The position numbers and the translations under genes are program-made. 64,000 bases of DNA, from assembly GCA_039566865.1 (NCBI GenBank), contig CM076954.1:10114001-10178000 (forward strand), written 5' to 3'. The notes below the pieces were generated by a model. That model was given only the letters and a program-made list of their open reading frames with translations. It did not search any database and was not told the origin of the DNA. Of this stretch, positions 53,445 to 62,577 are shown piece by piece. The stretch is from Aurelia coerulea. Taxonomy: Eukaryota; Cnidaria; Scyphozoa; Semaeostomeae; Ulmaridae. Position 1 is the stretch's first letter. Every line of letters starts with the position of its first letter.

Positions 53445-55085
53445 ATGGAACAGCAGAAAGCAGGAACAAGCGGAGCTTCCAATCGTGGTGGCCAGTACTG
53501 CGTTGCTGGTCTGCCAAATGGAATTTCATGTAAGAATTGTAGTCGTACGCCTGGTGTGTCGATGCATCGATTTCCTAAGAAACCGGCAGTTCGAAGACTG
53601 TGGACGCAATTTGTACGGAGGCACAGAGCGAATTTCGATCCAGCCAGCTACAGCACCGGACCTTACTTATGCTCTCGGCACTTTGATACAGCTTCCTACT
53701 CGAGACCCTTGGCGTTAGAATTGGTCGATTTCGACACCAACAACACAAAACGTTTCCTTGTTCGCGATGCTGTGCCTTTGATTGTTGGTGTGCCAGACGA
53801 ACCAGAAGATAAACGAATCTCAGAGCGAGATAAACGTATGGTAGGTACAACTGAACTAAACAATATCATATTTTGATCAGCCCATCATAGTTGAAAAAGC
53901 CTCCTGTTTGCTGTCCCGAAAGTTGAGATGTCTCAAATTGTTGAAAAGTACAGGAAGTCTGCACCAAAACCGCTGGTTGAAAAATTTGACAACCGTTTAT
54001 CAAAACAGGAAGCAGTTGCTAAATACAAACAAAGAAAGGAGACACATGTATCATTATATCCACCAGGTAAACATTATCATCTATCATTCCATTTTTGTTT
54101 ATTGTAAAATACCAAATTTTGACTACCTTTCTCATGGATTTAGTTTTGTTTACTTTGTATATTTGTATTTACAAAGAATAAGATAAGATATAAAAATCAT
54201 GTAGATAATCAATCTAAAATTAGTTGATGAAACAAAACACAAAGAAATTGTTTATCAAAAGGCTCTCTAATATCTAAACCGCTCATGCTCCAATAACCAG
54301 TGAAATACAGCATACACGTATTGTTTTTATAAGAAACTAAGAATTTGGCCCAGTACTGAAAGTTTCTTAAAATCATCAGATTTTAAGTACTCGGAGTTTC
54401 TTACGAGTTTCTTAGGGGTTCCATACCAATCTTCACATTCACTCCCTGTTCCCTTCGTGAACATTGCAAAACAAGGTTTTCAAGCCTTTGCAATGTTTAG
54501 ACATTACTCAAGTACCTTACAAGTACTATGATGCAGGAAATAAGTGAAAGTAAAGTAAAGATATGTCAAGGATTTCCTCTATGAAAGATAAACAGTTTCT
54601 TAACTTATATTTTGCCAGTACTGGAGTTTCTTAATTTTTTGGCGATCTGAGAGTTGAGTTTCTTATAGGCAGTTTCTTATAAAAAGAAATACGTGTATGC
54701 CAACACCTGCATATTATGAAAAAATTATCAAAATGTGCAGTTAACAATATTTCCAGATTACTGAATATTATCTGGCAAATGAGACCCTGGACACATACTT
54801 TACTTCTACTGTTGAGGCTGGTATTTTATTTATACTTTGTGTTGGCTACCTTCTGCAGTGAAGTAAAAGTAATGCCTTTAGCTACTGTAAGTTAGTGGCT
54901 TGTGGTTAATGATTTTCAAAACTTGTCCCATTCTTTTAGGAGCAGAACAGAGCTCATTGAAAGAACAGTTGCTCGAGGAACAGATGACCAGTCAGGCCAA
55001 AACAAGGAAAAGGCAGCCACCACGTTGTCACAAATGCAACCAGCCAACAAAGGGTCATAAAAAGAAAAAGTGTCTTGAAAAATAG
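53445..55085 (+). CDS. THAP-domain protein with a C-terminal zinc knuckle, three exons
   Basis: Exon 1 (53445-53840) encodes a THAP zinc finger: GGQYCVAGLPNGISCKNCSR, then GVSMHRFPKKPAVRRLWTQF and YLCSRHFDTASY, with the AVP-like end DAVPLI. It ends at donor GTAGGT. Exon 2 (about 53928-54067) reads MSQIVEKYRKSAPKPLVEKF and EAVAKYKQRKETHVSLYPP, ending at donor GTAAAC. Its acceptor is uncertain (AG before 53928 or before 53923 with a shifted donor). Exon 3 (54940-55085) follows TTCTTTTAG and reads GAEQSSLKEQLLEEQM, then PPRCHKCNQPTKGHKKKKC (CxxC, H, C knuckle) and a stop. The phase-1 second junction keeps the frame. THAP fingers bind DNA; many are transposase-derived. A short exon-less transposase domain was not found, so this is a host gene or a transposon accessory gene. 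A MITE lies in intron 2. Confidence 0.7.
54315..54697. mobile_element. TA-flanked MITE family 2 (AAGAAACT), copy 1, in the THAP intron
   Basis: Ends CACGTATTGTTTTTATAAGA and (reverse complement) CACGTATTTCTTTTTATAAG, followed by AAACT on both arms, with TA on both sides (54313-54314 and 54698-54699). The interior repeats AGTTTCTTA several times. Tc1/mariner-type by its duplication. Other copies lie at 57304-58440, 61788-62207 and near 63800. Confidence 0.75.
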
Positions 55086-55091
55086 GGTTGA

Positions 55092-55674
55092 AATGTCAAG
55101 CATAAAGTCATCTCACACTAGATGTCAGGTGAGAATTCTGACAGTAAAAATTGCTCACAAAAATCTTCACACAAAAATCTTTAATATAATTATATCCTTT
55201 GGTAATCCACCTTTTCAAGGCAAGAGGCGCGAAAGCGGAAGTTTTTTGTTGTTTGAGATATTGCATTTTTGAGGCCAAAATCTTGTTCTGCGTACAAAAT
55301 TTAGCAAAGTAGTAAATTTTCACATTCATGTATGTCTTGATTTAAAAATTATGACAATTTCAAGAATTTAAAGTCATAAGGGCTTTGACCGTGAAATCAA
55401 AGTTTGGACAAATTTTTGTCCAAACTCCGATTTCCACGGTCAAAGCCCTTATGAACTGAAATTCTTTACATCATGATAATTTCTAACTAGAAACAGATAT
55501 GAATGTGAAAACTTGTCTCGAGGCTAAACTTTGCACGCACAATAAGATTATAGTCTCAAAAATGCAAAATCTCAAACAACAAAATACTTCCGCTTTTGCG
55601 CCTCTAACCTTGAAAAGGTGGATTAATTGATTTGCCTGACATCGAATGTGAGAGCAACACTTTAACTTGACAAC
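55092..55674. mobile_element. Foldback element just after the THAP stop codon
   Basis: Near-perfect hairpin with its centre at about 55412 (GGCTTTGACCGTG on the left, CACGGTCAAAGCC on the right). The arms include TAATCCACCTTTTCAAGG against CCTTGAAAAGGTGGATTA, and farther out GATGTCAGG against CCTGACATC. The left arm carries about 75 extra bases near 55130-55200. No duplication was resolved. Non-coding. Confidence 0.65.
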
Positions 55675-56070
55675 TGTATGTAAATGTTATTTTGCTGTCC
55701 CCATGCATTTGAGCTATTCAGTCTGGTAACTCAATGTTTTTAAAGTCTAAAAATTGATATCAAATTTGATATTCCACCATTTGCAAAAGTTTTCATTCAA
55801 ATGTTTTTATTTTGTAAAAAGTATATTGTGAGGGCCTATGTAGCAAAACAATCAACCAAAAAAATCCCTATTCTGAACTATTTACACATTATATACAAAG
55901 TACTGCCTGCAAGTTTCACTGTCTTTCTGCGGAATCCTTGTAACCTGAAGCCTGGCCAGATGGGTACGTTGCTCTTATATGGTTGTAAATGCAGGCAGTA
56001 AGTGGGCGTGAATTATCCCAACCAAGATAACCAAATATCCAGCGTATAACCCACCGGTAAGCAACAGCAC
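55675..56070. other. Unassigned stretch
   Basis: No recognisable gene. It ends in the left target duplication (AACAGCAC, 56063-56070) of the next MITE. Confidence 0.4.
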
Positions 56071-56426
56071 CCCGGGGGGGGGGGTCACTACCATATGTAC
56101 CAGTACGGGATGTGCCATTTTTTGGGGTACCTTTTTTCAGGCTGAAAATAAATTTTAGGGTGTCATCTTTGGTAACATCACCAATGAACATAAATTTTAG
56201 GGTGTCATTTTGGAAGAAAAACGCTTCAGGGTATTGAATTTGATCTAATTTCAGATACTTGGTTAGAACTTCGAACTTTGGTCACAATTTTAGGGTATCT
56301 ATTTTAAATAGCCCGAAAATTTTGGGGTATGGTTTTTGAAAAATTCATAAATTTTAGGGTATGATTTTACAATTCAAAATGGCACACCCCCGTCATCCGC
56401 CTATTGAAGTGACCCCCCCCCCCGGG
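56071..56426. mobile_element. MITE family 3, copy 1: G-run termini and 8-bp target duplication
   Basis: Starts CCCGGGGGGGGGGTCACT and ends with AGTGACCCCCCCCCCCGGG; the arms share about 50 bp inward to GTGCCATTTT. AACAGCAC flanks both sides exactly (56063-56070 and 56427-56434). The interior repeats TTTTAGGGT. An 8-bp duplication suggests a hAT or P-like superfamily. Confidence 0.8.
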
Positions 56427-57303
56427 AACAGCACGGATATATCTGCAAGGGAACAAAAGTTTGTTTGTTTACTCACTCTTCCATTGGGAAGTATATAGAA
56501 AAATATATTATACTAATTTCTTTCCTGTGACATACTAAAATAAATTATTCACAAAAGTTTATGCATTCTATCATGAAAGTTGAAACCTTATTTTATCTTG
56601 ATGCGGAGTACTGCATTTTATGGGTTCTTTGTCACTATTTTTATGTTACTGTATATACTGAAACTGAAGAGATGTAACAGCACACTAATTTTTTATAAGA
56701 AAGTACTGTCCAGGGCTGCCGGGTGGGTAGTTGTTTTAACTTTTAGGACATGTTTCTCATATTTCAGACCGAAAACATAGAGTTGATTCATTTTTGTTAG
56801 AAGGGCTCCTAAATCACTTAGTGAATGTCAAAACAAGTAATAACATAAATTCTCACTCAAAACAATGTCAATACAGTTGCTATTATGTACAGTTTCAAAA
56901 CTTTTCTGAGCGCAAATTATAAAGTTTCCTGGCTTTTTTAACTCAGGTAGGGTTGGTTCTTAAGTTCATAAAGCTGTTTCCTATTAAAAATGAGTGCATC
57001 TCCTATAAAGACAGTAATATAGACAAATGCAATTCATGTATCACATTTACATTTGGGTATAACACAGAGAAAAATTAATTTATATGTAAAAAGCTGAACT
57101 GTTTGTTATCTTTTATGGCACCCTTGCTGACATAGTGCATACACACTTTTTTTATACGCAGGGCCGTAGAAAGCAGCTTCAGATTGGGGGAATTGTTCTT
57201 AGAACAATAGAGAATAATACATCTGGTTGATGCTTGTGATGTAGCACCATATTGTTTTCAAGACTATTGGGACGCTTGAGCCCCCTGCTTCCTACGGGCC
57301 TGT
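56427..57303. other. Unassigned stretch
   Basis: No gene or intact repeat recognised between MITE family 3 copy 1 and MITE family 2 copy 2. Confidence 0.4.
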
Positions 57304-58440
57304 TATAAGGAACTAAGAATTTGGCTCGTTACTGAAAGTTTCTTAAAATTATCAAACTTTGAGTACTCAGAATTTCTCAGGAGTTTCTAGAAGTGCCATG
57401 ACAATCTTCATGTTCACTACCTGTGCCCTCATGAACATTTCAAAACAAGGTTTTTAAACCTTTCCAATGTTTAGACAACCAGTAATATGATACGTGAAGC
57501 AAGTGCAAGTAAAGAAAAACTGTGTCCAGGATTTCCTTTATCAAAATAAATAGTATCTCAACTTATACCGGGTGTCTCAAAAAAAAGTACCCCCTTTTGA
57601 CTCAACAAGGCAACAAAACGATAATATTTCGGGACTTTTTGAATTCATGGCTACATTTTTTGGTCTTCAACTTAAATGCACATACCTTGCATTTGGAAAT
57701 CGACCACCAAATACCAGAGATATGAGTTCACAAGGTCAAAATTTGGAGTGCACCTGAAACCAGAGGTTTTGAGAAATGGCCTAGCCATAATTTGACAACA
57801 AACAGCCATTTTGCAAACGAATTTTCGACTTTGACCTTTATTTTTTATTTTTGAAAAGATTTATACCTTGAATTACTTCAATTGTTCTTGAAGTGACTTT
57901 TCTTTTGAGGAAACATTCCTTGCATTGCATTCGATCCCAAGTGTTTTGTATTAAAGAAGAGGAAAGGAGTACATGCACGCTTATTTTGGAGATGTGGCAC
58001 GACTTTATCACTCTTACCACATTTTTACTATATTTGTTTAATCAGCGCCATGTCCATGCATCTTTTATTCTTTTCAAAAGCAAAACACGGAAACTTAAAG
58101 TCTACAGGTACTTTAGAAAATGTCCATGATACAAATCATGACTAGGCCCTTTTTCAAAACCTCTGGTTTTGGTTGCACCGTAAATTTTGACTTTGCGAAC
58201 CTGTATCTCCGGTGTTTGGTGGACGATTTCTAAATGCAAGGTACGCGCATCTAAGTTGAACATTGATAGATGTAGCTGTGAAGTCGGGGAGCAATGATAT
58301 CTTATTGCTTTGTTCCTATTTTCAGTCAAAAGTGGGTACTTTTTTCTGAGACACCCGGTACTTTCTCAGTATTGCAGTTTCTCGATTTTTTGGTGATCTG
58401 AGAGTTTAGTTCCTTGGGCAGTTTCTTATGAAAAAATAGA
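57304..58440. mobile_element. MITE family 2, copy 2, interrupted by a mariner foldback
   Basis: 57304-57567 matches the left part of copy 1 (AACTAAGAATTTGG, AAACAAGGTTTTTAAACC), and 58359-58440 matches its right part (TCGATTTTTTGGTGATCTGA). When 57568-58358 and one TA are removed, the two halves align with copy 1 across TCAACTTATA/CTTTCTC. The outer termini are eroded. Confidence 0.75.
57568..58358. mobile_element. Mariner-type foldback MITE, 791 bp, terminus CCGGGTGTCTCA
   Basis: The left end CCGGGTGTCTCAAAAAAAAG and the reverse-complemented right end CCGGGTGTCTCAGAAAAAAG continue through GTACCC to TTTTGACT. TA lies on each side (57566-57567 and 58359-58360). The arms remain complementary for over 200 bp (ACCTTGCATTTGGAAATCG against CGATTTCTAAATGCAAGGT). 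The terminus resembles that of 22851-23421. Non-coding. Confidence 0.8.
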
Positions 58441-58671
58441 CAAGGTGTAGTGTAAAACTGTACACAAAAACAAACTCTGCACAGACTGAATCTTCAAGGA
58501 AGAAGTAATATATGGCACACTCCATTTTATGAACCTTTTTGCTATAAACCTTTACTTCGCTGTACTGATATTTGTCAAAATGACAAAACGAAATGTAGGC
58601 CCATATACTGTAAGGCTGCTAACATTTTCGAGAAAACACATGTTGGTTGCAAGTCATAAAAGAATACATAC

Positions 58672-59367
58672 TCTTCTTGAGAAACACCAGGACGACGACG
58701 ATACGACTTCCCGTTTCGTCTCTTGAGGAGTGGGCCTACTTGCAACAGCACGGCCTTGTCCACCATGGCCTTGTAGTCGGGATGGTCGATCACGCACGGT
58801 GCCGTGTCTTGCATTCCTTCGAACGTGACCTTGCCATACGCCGCGTGAACTTCTCTGCAGCAGCGGTATTCCCTTGCAGAGGCCAATAACTCAGTGCTGC
58901 ATTTGCCACATTGACACCTAAAAGATAAGAAACACAAGGTGTCATTCCTGAGTTGCTTGCTGTAGGCACTGGCCTGATCTGCTGTAGGCCTAACCAGCTT
59001 TTAAAAAATGGCGACCGAGAGGAAAAGACTGATTTGAAATTCTCAAAACAAATGTTGAACGACTAAGGTAAATAGATAAGAAAATTATTGAAACTCACCA
59101 CTGGTCTATTGCAACGACTCCGTTGTATCGGTCTCGAAACTGAGATGGTCGTATCCCATCATCGTCTTCCGGCTGATCCTCTCTATCCCTTGCTCTCCCT
59201 TCGGCTTCGCCATCATCATCACTTTCATCATTAGACTCCTCGGAAGTAGTCGCGAGTGGCTCGTACTGATAGGGCAAATACTGTCCTCCATACGCCCCGA
59301 TCAACTCTTCTTCGTTACTGGATGATGACTGTGCCGTCATCGAGGTATCGTCGCTGCTATCAGACAT
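58672..59367 (-). CDS. P2X7 C-terminal-like cysteine-domain protein, at least two exons
   Basis: Exon 1 (59367-59099) starts MSDSSDDTSMTAQSSSSNEE, continues with an acidic tail (ESNDESDDDGEAEGRARDRE) and ends VVAIDQ plus two bases of Trp, at donor GTGAGT. Exon 2 starts at 58917 after TTATCTTTTAG; its first base completes Trp, giving WCQCGKCSTELLAS. It continues REYRCCREV, TAPCVIDHPDYKAMVDKAV and LLKRRNGKSYRRRPGVSQEE. The Cys set CxCxxC, CC and C..H is that of the zinc-binding P2X7 ballast domain, which in cnidarians occurs in many proteins without a channel. The frame closes at 58575 if read through, but a strong GTATGT donor after 58672 suggests more exons downstream that were not found. No membrane segment is seen, so it is not a receptor channel. 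Function unknown; likely intracellular. Confidence 0.68.
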
Positions 59368-59457
59368 TTTAATGGGGTTATTTGCTTACTTCGTGCTTCG
59401 ATTTTGGTGAACTGCGTACTGATCTTGCTTTGATTCAATCTGTTTGTTTACAATCAT

Positions 59458-59474
59458 TAAAACACTTGACGTCA
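59458..59474 (-). promoter_or_regulatory. 17-bp motif TGACGTCAAGTGTTTTA upstream of the P2X7-like gene
   Basis: An exact inverted copy of 52937-52953, about 90 bp before the P2X7-like ATG. CRE-type site; regulatory role is inferred. Confidence 0.5.
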
Positions 59475-60710
59475 CGCTACAGCTCTCGCCCCAGACCACC
59501 GCGCCGCTTCTCTATAACTTTTGTACCCCCCTAAAAGGGGTTTCTTCTAAAAATTTAATTTTTTTGATTAGATTTTCGAAATCAGGGCACTTTTTTACAT
59601 CGGTTTAGTGCAAAGAGTATTTCATTTCATTTCCACTTTAATCGATCAATTTTAAATACAATCATGTAAACTATATATTTTGTCTTAATGTATCCTAGTA
59701 ATGTTGGTAATTATGGTTCTTAGTGTTGTGATGTGTTTAGTTGCAGAGTATTTTGTATTGACTTGTATTTAAAATTGATTGATAAATGAATGAAACTGAA
59801 AACTCAAACTGAATATTTCAGGGGCCCTTTTGGACTGCCGAAAGAAATATGTCCATTTAGGGAAAACAATAGGCTGAGGTAAAGAAATTGATTGATTTGA
59901 AAGAGTGGGGCTTAGGGCTTCACGACTTGTGGGTTTGGCTAATCTTAGCACTCGAGGTTCGCGTTTACGTTTAAATCGTACGGGCTTTCAGGTTCTGAGG
60001 TGTGTCAAGGGTTACGGGTTTGGCCAACTTTTATGCTCAAGTTTCGGGTATTTCTTTCAAAAATTCCTCTGTTTACGGATTTTCGAAGTCATACAGTCCC
60101 TGTAGTTAACTGAGATTGCAAAAGCAGCTTTCAATGCTGGAAACGATGCACAGAGTGTCAGTAAAAACAAAAATGTAGGAAATGATCGAAGATGACTGAA
60201 GAAAAATTTAAATTTTTGTTCAGAAGTGCAGTTTCGGGTTTTGGATCTTTTGCTTCCAGGTTTTCAGTTTCTTTCCTAATTTTGGTCCCGTTTTTTTAGG
60301 TTCTAGTACCCCCCCCCAAAGCCCCCTTTTCAAAAGCGAGTAGTTAGTGCCCATGTTACTTGACACGGTTTTGGGCGGGGGGGGGGCTCTTCCAAGTGAA
60401 GGTATTTGGGGATGTGCCACTCTGATGAGTATACATTCGCACACTTCTAGTTTTGCCAAGGGTATTGTGGCAATTTCAGTATAGGCCAAATGAAAGTGGG
60501 GACCCTTCAAATTTTCAAAGACACGCCCTTCTTGCCCTTGGGAACGCCCTATTCATTGCTAAGAATCGCCCATTTTTGCCTCACTGACATTCTGGGATTG
60601 GTTATGAAAGTCTCCTCTTTATTCTGGGATTGGGTCATAACTGAAATCCTTGCAGCCTACACATGTGACCCAACGACAAAGTGCCCCACACAAACGTTTA
60701 TAGAGCTAAG
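59475..60710. other. Unassigned stretch with possible LINE tail and G/C-runs
   Basis: 59690-59800 (AAATTGATTGATAAATGAAT) looks like a LINE or SINE 3' tail on the plus strand, but no coding part was found. C- and G-runs at about 60308-60317 and 60378-60386 suggest MITE debris. No gene. Confidence 0.4.
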
Positions 60711-61020
60711 CATTTTAAATGCAGCAGCATTATCGAATGCAGCAGACTTGTTGAAAGCAGCAGGCTCTTCTTACAGCAGGCTCATTAAATGAAGCAGCTT
60801 TATTTCAAACGCAGCAGAATTGTAAAATGCAACAGGCTTTCTTACATACGGCAGGCCCATTTTAAATGCAACAGGCTCGTCATAAATGAAGCAGATCTAT
60901 TTTAGATGCAGCAGGCTTATTTAATGCAGCAGGCTCTTCTTAAATGCAGCAGGCTTGTTTTGAATGCAGCCGTTATATTAGATATGTTGGAGGCGTTGTA
61001 CGCTCTGAATGCTGCAGTGG
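60711..61020 (+). repeat. Degenerate minisatellite, units near TTTAAATGCAGCAGGCT
   Basis: About 14 imperfect units of roughly 20 bp, each with ATGCAGCAGGCT or a close variant. The last unit (60962-61020) continues into TTAGATATGTTGGAGGCG and GTACGCTCTGAATG, matching 47222-47281. In one frame the repeats read NAAG-type peptides, but no gene context exists. Confidence 0.7.
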
Positions 61021-61655
61021 CCCTCATCATCATCATCATCATCAATAATTTATTTAATGTAGGCTAAGTAAAATAAAAAGAATAGCTAAATTACAGCTAA
61101 TTTAGGCCTACTTTACAAAAATTTACAAAATTTACAAATTAATTCCTAAAGCTAATCAATAAAAACATTTAGTGGATTATATACAAGATAAAAGCATGCC
61201 TTCCCTACGAGGTACAGAGCGACGCCCACCTCCCAGAGAGACGGCGGACACACCGCGCGAGGGAACCCCCACACGCATATCCTAAGCTGCGGTCGCCGCT
61301 AGGGAGCAATTCCCCAGTTCAACCGCAGCCCAGTGCCTGCATCGTGAAGGGGACCTCACATCCCGCACAGCACATCCCCCATCCCACCGGGAAGCAGTGC
61401 ACCGCCCCCATCCTCGCGAGAAGGCCCAAGAAATGTTTATCATGTTAGAAACCCAACTCTTGGAATGTATGTTTTGCAGAGCCTACAGTTGCATTTTTCG
61501 CCATTCCAACATCTAATTCCTTTTTTGAAAATAGGAAGGGTGCTTGATCGTTTTATTTCGTGCGGTAAAAACTGCCAAAGTTTATTTCCAAGGTAGGCTA
61601 TGGTCTCAACTCCAATATGGGCCCATATGGGCTTCCGAGTAGCAGAGAACATATG
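61021..61655 (-). pseudogene. LINE 3' fragment with (GAT)n tail (LINE-6)
   Basis: The minus-strand frame 61652-61440 reads GVETIAYLGNKLWQFLPHEI, KRSSTLPIFKKGIRCWNGEK and CNCRLCKTYIPRVGF, the C-terminus of another LINE family with a CxCxLC motif. A GC-rich 3' UTR (about 61200-61430) follows, and then an ATC run at 61027-61047 that would be the (GAT)n tail. 5'-truncated and inactive. Confidence 0.68.
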
Positions 61656-61696
61656 GACCGAGGAAGGTTTTGCAATTCACCCACAAATAGTAGTTT

Positions 61697-62569
61697 CCCA
61701 GGGGGGTACTCAGGGATATTTGGGATAGGGGTGCTCAGGCTGGGGTACAACGCATCAACCCAAAAAATAATTTCTAGCATGAAAATACACGTTTTTTTTT
61801 AAAGAAACTGGTTTATAAGAAACTAGTACTACGATGACCAAAAATTTAAGAAACTCTAGTACTACGATCAAGAATAGTTAAGAAACTCTTAAAATTCAAA
61901 TTCTGTATATCTCTTTTATTCTATGTCTCTTTAACAAAGGTACCGTTATCTTTTTTTAACTTTTAACTACAAAAATTGGTAATTTTTTGCCTGAATGTGC
62001 ATGACTTACTCGTGATGACAATGACAATGTAAAATGGAAGCCCTTTGTCGAGAAGATGCCTCAAATTTGAACAATATCGCAATTTTAAGCCCAAAAAATA
62101 AGAAACAAATTAAGAAACTTTTACTACTTAAACACCGAAATTTCCATGCGAAATTAAGAAACTTTTAATACTAAGTGCTGATCCAAGTTTCTCATAAAAA
62201 AAACGTGTAGACCCAAAAAAAAAAATTTTTTTCCGATCTTACATACCCAAAAGTTATGAAGTCATTATCTTAAATCTGCATAAAAGTGCCCTAACTGATT
62301 AGATTTCTCGTAATGTGTTTGGATATTTATGTTTTAATATTTTAGTACTGTTACTTGACTCTAATTTTGTTTCTAAATTATTTTTTTCTCAATTTTTTAC
62401 TTTTTCTCATATTTGAGACCCAAAAAAGTAAGCCAAAATTTCTTGAACCCAAAGAAATAACTGTACAAATCATTGACCCAAAAAAATAATCCTTGCCTAA
62501 ATTTTAGGCCCAAAAAAGTAACCTGAGCATCCCTATCCTGAATATACCAGTGTACCCCCCCCCCCTGGG
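61697..62569. mobile_element. MITE family 3, copy 2, hosting a MITE family 2 copy
   Basis: Starts CCCAGGGGGGTACTCAGG and ends GTACCCCCCCCCCCTGGG; inner arms share GGATAGGGGTGCTCAGG against CCTGAGCATCCCTATCC. AGTAGTTT flanks both sides exactly (61689-61696 and 62570-62577). The interior repeats GACCCAAAAAA units. It is interrupted at 61788-62207. Confidence 0.78.
61788..62207. mobile_element. MITE family 2, copy 3, inserted in MITE family 3 copy 2
   Basis: Begins CACGTTTTTTTTTAAAGAAA and ends TTTCTCATAAAAAAAACGTG, with TA on both sides (61786-61787 and 62208-62209). It contains several TTAAGAAACT units, as in copy 1. Confidence 0.75.
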
Positions 62570-62577
62570 AGTAGTTT

